Assembly (NCBI GenBank): GCA_016712525.1
Contig: JADJQX010000006.1
Location: 1-64,000 of the forward strand
Direction of reading: 5' to 3'
DNA length: 64,000 nt
Source: Myxococcales bacterium
GTDB taxonomy: Bacteria; Myxococcota_A; Polyangia; Polyangiales; Polyangiaceae
In this document: positions 43,000-51,714 of the stretch, in pieces
Layout of the letters: every line of letters begins with the position of its first letter
How positions within the stretch are numbered: position 1 is the first letter of the stretch
The notes under the pieces: generated by a model
Seen by the model: only the letters and a program-made list of their open reading frames with translations
Told to the model about the DNA's origin: nothing
The model's database searches: none
Position numbers and translations under genes: made by a program

Positions 43000-44202
43000 A
43001 TGCCCTCGCGACGCCTGCTCGGGACGGTGACCGTGTTGCTCTTGGCCATGCAGACCGCGTGCTCTGCCGAGGTCGGCGACGAAGGGGCCGCGGAGGAGGT
43101 GAGCCAGTCGGAGGACGGTGTCGTCGGTCAGGACGAGCTCGAGCTCGGGGCCGGCCTCCCGCGCGCGGACTTCTCGCGACCGCTCCCCGCTTCGGCGAAG
43201 ACGACGAGCCTCGTCGCGTGGGATACGCCCGCGAAGGGCCAGGGGAGCCGAGGCTGGTGCACTGCCTTCGCGACGGTGGCGGCGATCGAGAACCTCGTCG
43301 GGCGGCACCTCGGGGCGAAGATCGATCTCTCGGAGATCGACCACTACCAGTCGTACCGGCGCTACGAGATGCTCACGTCGGTGAAGACCGCGGCCAAGGT
43401 GCCCATCGCGCCCGAGGCGGCGTGGCCGTACGACGGAAACCCGGTCCCCGACTACCGCGCGCGTCGCGTCGCGAAGGTCGCCCAGTACGCTGCTCCCGAG
43501 TCCCTCGCCGAGGTGCTGGCCGAGCTCGAGGCAGGTCACCCGCTCGTCCTCGGCATCACGACGTACAGGAACTTCGGGGCCGACGCGAGCGGCCGAGTGC
43601 CCATGCCGAGCGGCTGGAAACGCGGAGGGCACGCCGTCGCGGTGACGGGCTTCGTGCGCGACACGAGCTACGCCGGTGGAGGCTATTTCACCTTCAAAAA
43701 CTCGTGGGGGAGCTCCTTCGGCGCGCGTGGGTATGGCCATTTGCCCGTCGCTTATTGCCAGTCGTCGCCCTGTTACTTCTTGGCGATTCGGAGCGTGACC
43801 TACGACGGTCGTACGACGCCCGTGTCCTTTGCGGGTTTGCCTCCTGCTTCGCCTCCGCAGACGCCCTCGCCCGAGCCGGCTCCCCCGCCGCCCACGGGTG
43901 GGGCCTCGGTCGACGACACGACGGTGCGCACGGTCGCCATCCACGATCCGCGCGATCCGGCGCGCTTCTGGCTCTCCCTCTCCGCGTCTCCGGCCGTCCT
44001 CTCCCAGGTCGTCGAGGCGCGCTACGACGTCGACCCGACCTTCGGCTCGGGCAGGTACGCGACCTCGCGCGACCGTGGCACGTCCTTCAAGACGACGACG
44101 GTGTACCGCACCTACGACCGCGACTGGCGCACCACCGGCACCGAGCTCCGGCTCACCGATGGGCGACGTGTCGCCATCGCGGGCGCGGTCGTCCGCTTCT
44201 AA
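43000..44202 (+). CDS. Papain-family (C1) cysteine peptidase, lipoprotein
   Basis: 400 residues. A signal peptide ends in a lipobox (MQTAC). After an acidic spacer the catalytic domain has GQGSRGWCTAFATVAAIE (oxyanion Gln and nucleophile Cys), KRGGHAVAVTGF (His) and FKNSWGSSFG (Asn). The order and spacing are those of papain-like enzymes. A Pro-rich hinge (PPQTPSPEPAPPPPTGG) leads to a small C-terminal beta domain. It would act at the cell surface. ATG 43000 is preferred over an in-frame GTG 30 bases upstream. Confidence 0.85.
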   Translation: MPSRRLLGTVTVLLLAMQTACSAEVGDEGAAEEVSQSEDGVVGQDELELGAGLPRADFSRPLPASAKTTSLVAWDTPAKGQGSRGWCTAFATVAAIENLVGRHLGAKIDLSEIDHYQSYRRYEMLTSVKTAAKVPIAPEAAWPYDGNPVPDYRARRVAKVAQYAAPESLAEVLAELEAGHPLVLGITTYRNFGADASGRVPMPSGWKRGGHAVAVTGFVRDTSYAGGGYFTFKNSWGSSFGARGYGHLPVAYCQSSPCYFLAIRSVTYDGRTTPVSFAGLPPASPPQTPSPEPAPPPPTGGASVDDTTVRTVAIHDPRDPARFWLSLSASPAVLSQVVEARYDVDPTFGSGRYATSRDRGTSFKTTTVYRTYDRDWRTTGTELRLTDGRRVAIAGAVVRF

Positions 44203-44290
44203 CGACGCAGGGTGGGCGAATGTAGGTGCCCGAGGGGTGGTTGCCCGAATGAGACGTGCGGGGACGGCCGATCGCGTCCAAACCGCCCGC

Positions 44291-46147
44291 ATGCGCACGC
44301 GCCTCTCTCGTCTTCTCCTCGGTCCGAGCCTCGTTGCCTTCGTCGGCCTCGCGGCCGCATGCTCGACGACCACGACGGTCGACCCCGAGACGACCGACGG
44401 TGGCGCCGAGCCCCCGGGCACGCCCTGCGAAGCGCGCTCCGCGAAGGCCCCCGAGCGAGACTTCTTCAAGGACATCTCCGAGAAGAGCGGCATCCAGAAG
44501 GACAACTTCGTCCCGAGCCCCGCGACCCCGATCCCCATCAACGACCACAGCCGCCTCGCGATGGTCGACGTCGACGGCGACGGCTGGGACGACGCCGTCA
44601 TGCACTCGCTCTTCCCGAACCCGCAGAAGGGCATCCCGTTCGATCACCTCGTGTTTCGGAACAAACACGACGGCACCTTCGAGGATATCTCCGAGGCCTC
44701 GGGGCTGAAGGCGGTGCAGGCAGGGTTCTTCGCCTTCGCCGACGTCGACAACGACGGCGACCAAGACTGCTTCGCGGGGCTCGACATCGAGCTCGCCGGG
44801 CAGACGAGCGTGCTCCTCTTGAACGACGGAAAAGGGAAGTTCTCGGTCAAAGAGAAGAGCGGCGTCGAGGGGCTGAAATACGCGTCGAACGCCGTGTTCG
44901 CCGACTTCGACAACGACGGCAAGGTCGACCTCTTCGTGGGCAACGGGCAGACGAGCTTCAGCGCGAAGAACGCGCTCCTTCGTGGCAACGGCGACGGGAC
45001 CTTCACCGACGTCACGGCGGCGAGCCTGCCCGGAGTGCCCGCGCAGCCCTCGAACGGGCTCGTGGCGTGCGACTACGACGACGACGGCGATCTCGACGTG
45101 CTCGTGTCGACCTACGGCGTGAGCGTCAAGAACGGCTGGAACCAGCTCTGGGAGAACGACGGCACCGGAGCGTTCTCGAACGTCGCCCAGGAGCGCGGGT
45201 TCCACGCGCTCGCCACCGGCACGTACTGGAGCCCTCGCGCGGGCAAGGGGCGCGACGCGCAGCCCGTGTCCGCCGACAAAATCGTCGGCTCGAACGGCTT
45301 CGGCATCGACTGCGCCGACGTGACGGGCGACGGCCTGCCCGACGTGTGGCTCGCGACGATCAGCCACGGCGACGGCGCGGACGAGAGCCGCCTCTGGAGC
45401 GACCCGACGCAGCTCCTCGTGAACGGCGGCAAGGCCAAGTCGTTCGCGTTCGAGAACCAGTTCCTCGACCGCGGGCTCCCCTACAACGAGGGCGACATCG
45501 ACGGCGCCACGGTCGACTTCGACAACGACGGCCGCCTCGACCTCGCGCTCACACGCACCGACAAGTACGAGGCGAACTACTCGAACCCCGAACAAAAGGG
45601 CTATTTCGGCCTCTTTCGGCAGAACGACGACGGCACCTTCGTGAGCCTCGGGCTCGCCTCCGGCATCAACGACACGGCCGAGGGAGGCAAGCGCGGCAAG
45701 GGAGGCCAGAACCTCGCGTTCGCCGACATCGACCACGACGGCGATCCGGATCTGCTCTTCGGCGCGCGCGACATGGGCGGCGGGCGGGCGAACCTGCTCT
45801 TCGAGAACACGATCGGGCAAGACGCGCAGTGGCTCGCGATCTCGGTGCGAGGCGACGGCAAGAAGGTGCACACGGACGCGTTCGGCACGAAGGTCACCGT
45901 GCGCCTCGGCGACCGCGTGATCGTGCGCGAGAAGAAGTCGAGCCGTGGCACGTACGACAGCATCGACGGCTCGACGCTCCTCTTCGGGCTCGGCGGCGCG
46001 AACGCGTGCGTCGAAGGGAAAAACAAGGCCAAAGTCGAGATCCGCTGGCCCGACGGCACGGTCGACACGTTCGGCGCCGACACGTTCGCGCTCCGAAGCT
46101 ACGTGCGCGCGACGTACGGTGAGAAGAAGCTCGTCGTCACGAAGTGA
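44291..46147 (+). CDS. CRTAC1-type FG-GAP/ASPIC-UnbV lipoprotein
   Basis: 618 residues. Signal peptide and lipobox (LAAAC), then FG-GAP/VCBS repeats with calcium-binding loops: VDVDGDGWDDAVMH, ADVDNDGDQDCFAG, ADFDNDGKVDLFVG, CDYDDDGDLDVLVS, ADIDHDGDPDLLFG. The C-terminal ASPIC/UnbV domain is recognised by WLAISVRGDGKKVHTDAFGT and IRWPDGTVDTF. Such proteins form calcium-stabilised propellers on the surface. An earlier ATG at 44249 is possible. It is convergent with the TetR gene, four bases apart, with no terminator seen. Confidence 0.85.
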   Translation: MRTRLSRLLLGPSLVAFVGLAAACSTTTTVDPETTDGGAEPPGTPCEARSAKAPERDFFKDISEKSGIQKDNFVPSPATPIPINDHSRLAMVDVDGDGWDDAVMHSLFPNPQKGIPFDHLVFRNKHDGTFEDISEASGLKAVQAGFFAFADVDNDGDQDCFAGLDIELAGQTSVLLLNDGKGKFSVKEKSGVEGLKYASNAVFADFDNDGKVDLFVGNGQTSFSAKNALLRGNGDGTFTDVTAASLPGVPAQPSNGLVACDYDDDGDLDVLVSTYGVSVKNGWNQLWENDGTGAFSNVAQERGFHALATGTYWSPRAGKGRDAQPVSADKIVGSNGFGIDCADVTGDGLPDVWLATISHGDGADESRLWSDPTQLLVNGGKAKSFAFENQFLDRGLPYNEGDIDGATVDFDNDGRLDLALTRTDKYEANYSNPEQKGYFGLFRQNDDGTFVSLGLASGINDTAEGGKRGKGGQNLAFADIDHDGDPDLLFGARDMGGGRANLLFENTIGQDAQWLAISVRGDGKKVHTDAFGTKVTVRLGDRVIVREKKSSRGTYDSIDGSTLLFGLGGANACVEGKNKAKVEIRWPDGTVDTFGADTFALRSYVRATYGEKKLVVTK

Positions 46148-46151
46148 CCCG

Positions 46152-46781
46152 TCACCGCTCCGCGCGTGGGCGCGTCGGGCGGGCGGGCGCCGTGTCCGGC
46201 AGCATGCGCTCGAGCAGCTCGGCCCACGTCGCGGGGCTCGTCGGGGCGCCCCCGTGGGAGACCCGCGCGTACTCCCCGATGAGGGTCAAGTAGAGCGCGC
46301 GCGCCCTATGTTTTGCTTTGGCGCGCGTGACCCCCGCCGAGACGAGCAGGTCCTCGACGTAGCGCTCGCGTCGTTCGTCGACCCTCGCGAGGCGCGCGCC
46401 CGCGGAGGGATCGTGCGCCCCCCACGCGCGGATCGCGTGCTCGGCGTCGGGGGCCTCGGGGGCGCCTGTCGTCACGCGTAGGAGCTCCGCGAGGCGCGCG
46501 CGTGGCGCCTCGGAGGACGCGTCGACCCGAGCGATCACCCCGAGGGTCGCGCGCCGTTCCCAGTCTTCGAGGAGCGCGTCGAGCAGCGCCGCCCGATCGC
46601 GGAAATGCCAATAGAAGCTCCCCTTGGTCACGCCGAGGCGCGCCGCCAAGGGCTCGACGCGTACGCCCTCGACGCCGCCCCGCGCGAGCGCCTCCCACGC
46701 CGCGGCGAGCCATGCCTCGGGGCCGAGCGCGCGCGCCGAGGCCGTTTTCGTGGGTCGTTCGCGGGGTCGTCGCTTTTCCAT
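46152..46781 (-). CDS. TetR-family transcriptional repressor
   Basis: 209 residues. The N-terminal helix-turn-helix reads VEPLAARLGVTKGSFYWHFR followed by DRAALLDALLEDWE, the TetR signature. The C-terminal two thirds form the ligand-binding helical domain. The gene diverges from the small membrane-protein genes starting at 46848. Two palindromes (46780-46793 and 46823-46840) with the same ATACG-N4-CGTAT layout lie between them, one over its own start codon. It most likely represses itself and the divergent genes; the inducer is unknown. Confidence 0.88.
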   Translation of the reverse strand: MEKRRPRERPTKTASARALGPEAWLAAAWEALARGGVEGVRVEPLAARLGVTKGSFYWHFRDRAALLDALLEDWERRATLGVIARVDASSEAPRARLAELLRVTTGAPEAPDAEHAIRAWGAHDPSAGARLARVDERRERYVEDLLVSAGVTRAKAKHRARALYLTLIGEYARVSHGGAPTSPATWAELLERMLPDTAPARPTRPRAER

Positions 46782-46793
46782 ACGGTACCGTAT
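46780..46793. promoter_or_regulatory. TetR operator candidate O1
   Basis: ATACGGTACCGTAT is a perfect 14-bp palindrome that overlaps the TetR start codon, which fits autorepression. It shares half-sites with O2. Confidence 0.72.
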
Positions 46794-46822
46794 TGAAGAG
46801 CGACCATGCCTGCCCTATGGGT

Positions 46823-46840
46823 CCATACGCAAGCGTATGG
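46823..46840. promoter_or_regulatory. TetR operator candidate O2
   Basis: CCATACGCAAGCGTATGG has 8-bp perfect arms around AA. It ends within the GGAGG ribosome-binding site of the gene at 46848, so bound repressor would block expression of that gene. The inner ATACG-N4-CGTAT matches O1. Confidence 0.75.
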
Positions 46841-46847
46841 AGGTCCC

Positions 46848-47090
46848 ATGAGCCACGGAGTCTGCGCCGCTACCCTCGTCGTCCTCGCCCTGCTTCACTC
46901 CGCGCTGGGGGAGAAGCTGCTCCTGCGGCCGCTCCTCACGTCGGCCCTCCCGCGCGAAGGGCTCCCGCTCGGGCGCGCGTTCACGGCGCGGACGCTCAGG
47001 TTCGCGTGGCACCTGCTCAGCGTGGCGTGGCTCGCGCTGGCGTTCTTGGTCGCGCAGGGGGCGCGTGGGCGCTCACGAGCGTGGGCGTGA
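46848..47090 (+). CDS. Small membrane protein, possibly truncated by frameshift
   Basis: 80 residues. VLALLHSALGEKLLLRPLLT and RTLRFAWHLLSVAWLALAFL match the start of a small integral membrane family (LLHSxxGExxLLRPL...RFAWHL). Family members usually continue with two or three more helices. Here the frame ends at 47088-47090, but the next frame carries the expected continuation (ALTSVGVMLLVSGALALVVS). A one-base change near 47050-47085 would join them. A GGAGGT site lies five bases before the ATG. Confidence 0.62.
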   Translation: MSHGVCAATLVVLALLHSALGEKLLLRPLLTSALPREGLPLGRAFTARTLRFAWHLLSVAWLALAFLVAQGARGRSRAWA

Positions 47091-47617
47091 TGCTGCTCGT
47101 CTCCGGGGCGCTCGCGCTCGTGGTCTCGCGTGGGCGGCATTTCGCGTGGGCGCTCTTCTTGCTCGGGGGTCTCGCAGGGGTCGTCGGGCCGCACGTCGGC
47201 GCGGTCGCGCCCTACGCGGCGGGGGTAGCGGGCGTGGTGCTCTTGGGGATCTCCGCCGTCCACGTCGCGTGGCTCTTCGGAGCACGCTGGGGGATACGGG
47301 CTGCCATCCCGGAGATCGCAGGGAGACCGGCGTTCTCGCCGCCTCGAGCCCTCACGGGGGTGGTCGCCGCCGTGTTCGGTGGGGCGGGGGCGTTCGTGCT
47401 CGTCGCCGCGCGTTTCGGCTCGGCCCCTTGGGCATGGGTCACGCTCGCCGGGGCGGCGGTGTTCGGGCTGCGGGCCCTCGGAGATTTTCGCCTCGTCGGG
47501 CTCACGAAGCGCGTCCTCGGCACGCCGTTCGCGCGGTGGGACGATGGCCTCTTCACTCCGCTCTCGCTCCTCCTCTCGGTGTGCTTCGCGATCGTGGCTG
47601 CGCGGGGGCTCTCGTGA
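47090..47617 (+). CDS. DUF3995-like membrane protein with extra N-terminal helices
   Basis: 175 residues from an ATG sharing one base with the preceding stop (TGATG). The first 45 residues look like the displaced end of the upstream gene. From about residue 48 it matches DUF3995: ISAVHVAWLFGARWGIRAAI, PE...FSPPRALTGVV, LRALGDFRLVGLTKR and FARWDDGLFTPLSLLL. All segments are hydrophobic helices of the inner membrane. It probably belongs to the TetR-controlled operon. Function of DUF3995 is unknown. Confidence 0.65.
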   Translation: MLLVSGALALVVSRGRHFAWALFLLGGLAGVVGPHVGAVAPYAAGVAGVVLLGISAVHVAWLFGARWGIRAAIPEIAGRPAFSPPRALTGVVAAVFGGAGAFVLVAARFGSAPWAWVTLAGAAVFGLRALGDFRLVGLTKRVLGTPFARWDDGLFTPLSLLLSVCFAIVAARGLS

Positions 47618-48021
47618 GGCGCTTCGCGGGGCGCTGGCTCCTTGGCGTGTCCGCCGTGCACACGGTGTTCGCGCTCGTCGTCTTTCGGGCCACGCTGGCG
47701 AGCATCGTTCACGCGGGCTTCGCCGACGCGATCGGCGACGACCCGATGCGAGGCGCCGTCGCGTGGTTCGTCCTCTTCGGCGGCGTGCTCGCCGTGGCGG
47801 GCCTTGCGATCGACGCCCTCGAGGCGCGCGATGCGCCGCTGCGCGCCGTCGGCCTCGCCACGCTCTCGCTCGTCGCGCTCGGCCTAGTGTGGATGCCCGT
47901 GTCGGGCTTTTGGCTCGCGCTCCCCGCGGTCGTGCGCATGCTTCGTCGCCGCCCAGTGCCCTCGGTCGGAGCGGGCGCCCCCGTGGAAGGGGGGCGCGAC
48001 GTGCTCAGCGGTAGGCCGTGA
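47614..48021 (+). CDS. DUF6463-like small membrane protein
   Basis: 135 residues with four predicted helices: LGVSAVHTVFALVVFRATLA, AVAWFVLFGGVLAVAGLAID, AVGLATLSLVALGLVWM and FWLALPAVVRML. The layout resembles DUF6463. Its GTG overlaps the stop of the upstream gene (GTGA, 47614-47617), so the operon continues. The 3' end overlaps the convergent TPR gene by 17 bases. Confidence 0.62.
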   Translation: MRRFAGRWLLGVSAVHTVFALVVFRATLASIVHAGFADAIGDDPMRGAVAWFVLFGGVLAVAGLAIDALEARDAPLRAVGLATLSLVALGLVWMPVSGFWLALPAVVRMLRRRPVPSVGAGAPVEGGRDVLSGRP

Positions 48022-48802
48022 GCTTCTCCAGGCCCTCGCGGGCGCGTGTAGCCCAGGTGCTCTCGGGGGCTTCACGGAGGGCCAGCTCGAAGGCCGCCTT
48101 CGCTTCGTCCACGCGCCCCAAGGGACGGAGCGCCTCGCCGAGGTAGTAGGCGCGAATCGCACGAACGCTGGGGGGGCCGCCGAGGTCGAGGGAGCGCTCG
48201 AGGTGCACGCGCGCCTCTTCGTGGGCGCCCGTCTTGACGAGGCAGATCCCTAAAGTTCCGAGCTGGCTTGCTTCGAGCGCGTCCTGCCCGACGATCTTCT
48301 CCCCGCTGCTCGCGGCGCTCTCGGAGAGCGCGATGGACTCTCGCACGAGCGTGAGCCCGCGCTCGGCATGGCCCTCTTCGGCGAGGCAGTACGCCAGGTT
48401 GTTCGCGTGCCATGGTCTCCAAGGCGCGGCGAGCTTCTCGCGGTCGATCGCCTCGAGCACGCGGAGCGCGTCTCCGTTTCGTCCAACGGACGTGAGGAGC
48501 GCCGCCTCGTTCACGCCTAGCTGCGTGAGCATGGCGGGGTAGTCGGCGTAGGCTTCTTTGAGGCTCGCGACGTGCTCGAGGGCCTCTCCGGTCCGCTCGG
48601 CGGCGATGGCCCGCACGAGGCGCTCGCTCTCCGCCGCGACGGCGCGACGCCCCCACGCGCGCATGCCCCACAAAGCGACGAGCGTGGCAGGCAGGATCGT
48701 CACGAGACCGAGGCCCGTCGTTTGCGCCACCGAGAGCCCGGCCACGCCCGCGCCGAAGAGGATCCCGAATTGCCCGAGCCGAAGCCGAAGACGCAGACGC
48801 AC
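48005..48802 (-). CDS. Membrane-anchored TPR protein
   Basis: 265 residues. Two N-terminal helices (FGILFGAGVAGLSVAQTTGL, GLVTILPATLVALWGMRAWG) anchor a soluble domain of TPR-like helical pairs: MLTQLGVNEAALLTSVGRNG, PWHANNLAYCLAEEGHAERG, LGICLVKTGAHEEARVHLER and AYYLGEALRPLGRVDEAKAA. TPRs mediate protein contacts. The GTG at 48802 is preferred because the preceding frame is not protein-like. Function unknown. Confidence 0.72.
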   Translation of the reverse strand: MRLRLRLRLGQFGILFGAGVAGLSVAQTTGLGLVTILPATLVALWGMRAWGRRAVAAESERLVRAIAAERTGEALEHVASLKEAYADYPAMLTQLGVNEAALLTSVGRNGDALRVLEAIDREKLAAPWRPWHANNLAYCLAEEGHAERGLTLVRESIALSESAASSGEKIVGQDALEASQLGTLGICLVKTGAHEEARVHLERSLDLGGPPSVRAIRAYYLGEALRPLGRVDEAKAAFELALREAPESTWATRAREGLEKLTAYR

Positions 48803-48899
48803 GACCGCTGCATACCACACGCGCGCGCAGGCTTCGTTGCGGCCGCACGCGCGAATAGTCTCGTGGTTTCGGTGGTTTACGAGGGAAAGGCGAGGCCGC

Positions 48900-49427
48900 C
48901 TAAGGCGTGACCGGGGGCGCGCGCCGTTTGCCGATGTGCCCACCGAGGGCCGAGAAGGGCGCGGAGAGCACGAGCGTGGTGACGAAGCCCATGAGCCCCA
49001 CGCTGCCGAACGTGAGCCCTCCGACGATGATCGCGAGAGCGACACCCGCGATCGCGGCCTCGCGTGGACCGAGGCCCTTCGAATAGCGACCCACGAGGAA
49101 ACCGCCCGCGGCCGACGCGAGCGCGAGGGCCAACGCGTGAGGCACGGCGAGCGCGAGGCCGACACGAAGGCGCAGCTCGGGGGCCGCGGCGAGCGCGACA
49201 CGCATCGCCTCGGGGCTGGCCGTGACACCGAGCGTGGACGCGACGAGCTGGTTCGACACCATCTGCGCGAGGCCCATGAGCGGGAGCCAAGCTCCGAAGG
49301 TGCCCACGGTGCCGAACCCGACCCAATGCCAAGGAGGGCGTTCTTCGCCGTCACCCTCGGCGCTGCCGTCGGGCTCGCGTGGCGACGAGGTCGCTTGGAT
49401 GACGGGGAGCCTGCGTTTTTCGGCCAC
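48900..49427 (-). CDS. Four-helix integral membrane protein, function unknown
   Basis: 175 residues. After a charged N-terminus (EGDGEERPPWHW) come about four membrane helices: GTFGAWLPLMGLAQMVSNQL, LRVGLALAVPHALALALASA, AAIAGVALAIIVGGLTFGSV and FVTTLVLSAPFSALGG. A GRYSKGLGPREAAIAG loop resembles TM-linking loops of small permease-like proteins. No family recognised. Confidence 0.62.
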   Translation of the reverse strand: MAEKRRLPVIQATSSPREPDGSAEGDGEERPPWHWVGFGTVGTFGAWLPLMGLAQMVSNQLVASTLGVTASPEAMRVALAAAPELRLRVGLALAVPHALALALASAAGGFLVGRYSKGLGPREAAIAGVALAIIVGGLTFGSVGLMGFVTTLVLSAPFSALGGHIGKRRAPPVTP

Positions 49428-49477
49428 GAGGAGGCTCTACGGGAGTGGAGCCCTCACGTCAAATCTCGAGGTGTACC

Positions 49478-50335
49478 TCAGCCGCCGTTGTTCCCGCTCG
49501 CGTCCTCGAAGAGCTCGGGTCTGCAGCTTCGCACGGCGCTCGGGTCGAGCCGGGGAATGGGCGCTCCGTCGGGGAGAGCGAGGTACACGCACGCGCCGCG
49601 GACCTGCCCGACCTCGGAGGTGGACAGCACTTCGTTCGCGCAGAACCCTGAGCCTTGGAGGCGAAAATCGCTGATCGCGAGGCTCGTCACGCGGACCGCG
49701 CGACCCATCGGGAAGGACGGATCGAGCGACTCTGGGGGGAGGTCGAAGGAGGTCGTCGTCTTTCCGGATGCGCGATCTCCGTCGGCGGTGAGCACGAGGG
49801 GAGGGAGCGTCGAGAGGGCGCGGGTCTTCTGGTATTGCATCGAAGCGTAGGCCAAGGGGCGGAGCACGAGCGTGCCTCCCTGCCTCGGGGAGAACGAGAT
49901 CTCGGCGTCGAGCTTCATGAGGCCGCTCGACATGTCGGTGCTGCACAGCGCGAGGAAATGCGCGTTCGTCGTGGTGGACGTGCACTCGGGGCGCTCGGAG
50001 AGCGTCTTGGTGCACGCCTTCCCGCACGCCTCGGCTTCGGCCGGGGTGCCCTTCCAGCAGTTGCTCGCTTCGCCGTAGAGGGAGACGAGCCCTCCGACGG
50101 CCTCGGGCGCGATGTCGGCCATGCAGTCGATGAGGGCCGCGCAAACGCCCTTTGGCGTCGTCGGGAGCCCGGTCGCGCCGTCGGCCGCGACACCGCCGTC
50201 GGACGAGGGGGAGCTCGTGGCGGGCTCGGTGCCGGTCGGTGTCGAAGGCGTGCTGGAGCTGCACGCCGAGAGCGCCAGAGCGACCGTGAGCGTGGGGATG
50301 GAGACGAAGGAGAAAGCGAGGGAGCGACCGTTCAT
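49478..50335 (-). CDS. Lipoprotein, function unknown
   Basis: 285 residues. The signal peptide ends in a lipobox (ALSAC) and a Ser/Thr/Pro linker follows. A Cys-containing helical segment (GVCAALIDCMADIAPEAVGG, NCWKGTPAEAEACGKACTKT) precedes a beta-rich domain of about 130 residues. ATG 50335 puts the signal at the N-terminus. No family recognised. The pattern of paired cysteines suggests disulphides outside the cytoplasm. Confidence 0.65.
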   Translation of the reverse strand: MNGRSLAFSFVSIPTLTVALALSACSSSTPSTPTGTEPATSSPSSDGGVAADGATGLPTTPKGVCAALIDCMADIAPEAVGGLVSLYGEASNCWKGTPAEAEACGKACTKTLSERPECTSTTTNAHFLALCSTDMSSGLMKLDAEISFSPRQGGTLVLRPLAYASMQYQKTRALSTLPPLVLTADGDRASGKTTTSFDLPPESLDPSFPMGRAVRVTSLAISDFRLQGSGFCANEVLSTSEVGQVRGACVYLALPDGAPIPRLDPSAVRSCRPELFEDASGNNGG

Positions 50336-50453
50336 GATGATGGGTGGAGCGGCTTCGGTCGGGAGGTCGCGCACATTTTTTGTCGATTCGAGTCGCTCGG
50401 ACGTGGCAGCCCGTTCAGGCGCTCTTGGGCTTCCGTGTGGTAGAGAGGCCGGC

Positions 50454-50888
50454 ATGGCGCGAATCACCCCGGATCCGGCCGTCGCGACGACGGTCCACAC
50501 GTTCCGCGTCCGCTTCTGCGAGACCGACTTGATGGGCATCGTGCACCACGCGAACTACCTCCAGTACTTCGAGGCGGGGCGCGTCGAGTGGCTGCGCCGC
50601 CGAGGCATTCTCTACTCGGAGTGGGTCGGCGCGGGTGTGCACACGGCGGTCGTCGAGGCGCTCACGAAGTACCACGCACCCGCGAAATTCGACGACGAGC
50701 TCTCGTGCGCGACGACGCTCGCGGAGGTCGGTGGGGCCTCGCTCGTGTACGCGTACCGCCTCACGCGCGGGGAGACGCTCATCGCGACGGGCCACACGAA
50801 GCTCGCCTGCGTGGACGACGCGCAGAGGCTCGCCAAGATGCCCAAAGACATGCGCGACATCTTGCTTCGTCCCGAGGCCGCGGGGTGA
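50454..50888 (+). CDS. Acyl-CoA thioesterase, YbgC/4HBT family
   Basis: 144 residues of the hotdog fold. RFCETDLMGIVHHANYLQYF is the family signature, with the catalytic Asp in ETD followed by HHANY. A central helix (FEAGRVEWLRRRGI) and the last strands (LIATGHTKLACVDD) match YbgC-type enzymes, which hydrolyse short or aromatic acyl-CoA thioesters in the cytoplasm. Its stop overlaps the GTG of the MobA-like gene (GTGA), so the two are co-translated. Confidence 0.88.
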   Translation: MARITPDPAVATTVHTFRVRFCETDLMGIVHHANYLQYFEAGRVEWLRRRGILYSEWVGAGVHTAVVEALTKYHAPAKFDDELSCATTLAEVGGASLVYAYRLTRGETLIATGHTKLACVDDAQRLAKMPKDMRDILLRPEAAG

Positions 50889-51460
50889 AGGTCGGTGTGC
50901 TCGCGGGCGGGGCGTCGAGCCGCATGGGGACCTCGAAGGCCCTCATGCCCGGGCCGACCGGAGAGCCGCTCCTCGTGCGTGCCGTGCGGGTCGGGAGAGA
51001 GGCGGGCCTCGACCCGTGTGTCGTGGGCCAGGGCTTGGAGCTCTCGCGCGTGGCCGAAGAGCTCGGGGTGCCGATCGTCGGCGACGCCGTGGCCTCGTCG
51101 GGGCCGCTCTCGGGGCTCGTCGGTCTCTTGCGTCACGCTTCTCCGGAGCCCGTGATCGTCGTGGCGTGCGACATGCCGTACGTCGAGGCGGGTGTGCTGC
51201 GCGAGCTCGTCGCGTCGCTCGCAGGTCACGCGATCGTCGCGTCGCGCCGCGAGGGCCGATGGGAGCCGCTGCTGTCGGCGCTCGACCCGGCGCGTGTGCT
51301 TCCCGTGGCCGAGGCGAGGCTCGGGCGTGGGGCGCTCTCGTTGCAAGGTCTCTTCGACGAGGTCGGGGCCGCCGTGTGCTCGCTCGACCCTGCCGTGCTG
51401 CGCGACTGGGACACGCCGGACGACGTGGACGCGGGCCCCCTCGCCAAGCCCCGCGGGTGA
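50885..51460 (+). CDS. mobA: MobA-like molybdenum cofactor guanylyltransferase
   Basis: 191 residues. VGVLAGGASSRMGTSKALMP is the nucleotide-binding signature of the MobA/MobA-like NTP transferases (LAGGxSxRMGxxKA). VVACDMPYVEAGVLREL and REGRWEPLLSAL match the substrate half. MobA attaches GMP to molybdopterin; close relatives use cytidine (MocA) or other substrates, and the window holds no other molybdenum gene to decide. The GTG start overlaps the thioesterase stop by GTGA. Confidence 0.75.
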   Translation: MKVGVLAGGASSRMGTSKALMPGPTGEPLLVRAVRVGREAGLDPCVVGQGLELSRVAEELGVPIVGDAVASSGPLSGLVGLLRHASPEPVIVVACDMPYVEAGVLRELVASLAGHAIVASRREGRWEPLLSALDPARVLPVAEARLGRGALSLQGLFDEVGAAVCSLDPAVLRDWDTPDDVDAGPLAKPRG

Positions 51461-51502
51461 CCGGGACCGGCCTGGGCGCGGGCCTTTGGGGCGCCGTCGG
51501 GG

Positions 51503-51627
51503 CGACCGACGTTGACGCCAAGTACGCGAAACGTGGGTCGTGGGGCGCCCTTGGGGCGACCGACGTTGACGCCAAGTGCGCGAAAGGTGGTCGCGGGGCG
51601 ACCGACGTTGACGCCAAATACGCGAAA
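51503..51627 (+). repeat. Three tandem copies of the dispersed 29-bp repeat
   Basis: Copies at 51503-51531, 51557-51585 and 51599-51627 share CGACCGACGTTGACGCCAA and end in CGCGAAA, with G-rich spacers (GTGGGGCGCC) of different length. They lie between the MobA-like gene and the lipoprotein gene at 51715. The same family flanks the transposase at 24728-25645 and occurs at 58382. Confidence 0.88.
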
Positions 51628-51714
51628 GGATTGGTTTTCCAAATTCGCGCCCCTCGGCCTTCGAAAAAAGCGTCACGCCCTTCGTAACGTCGCGCCCCTG
51701 CCCCCACTCACGGC

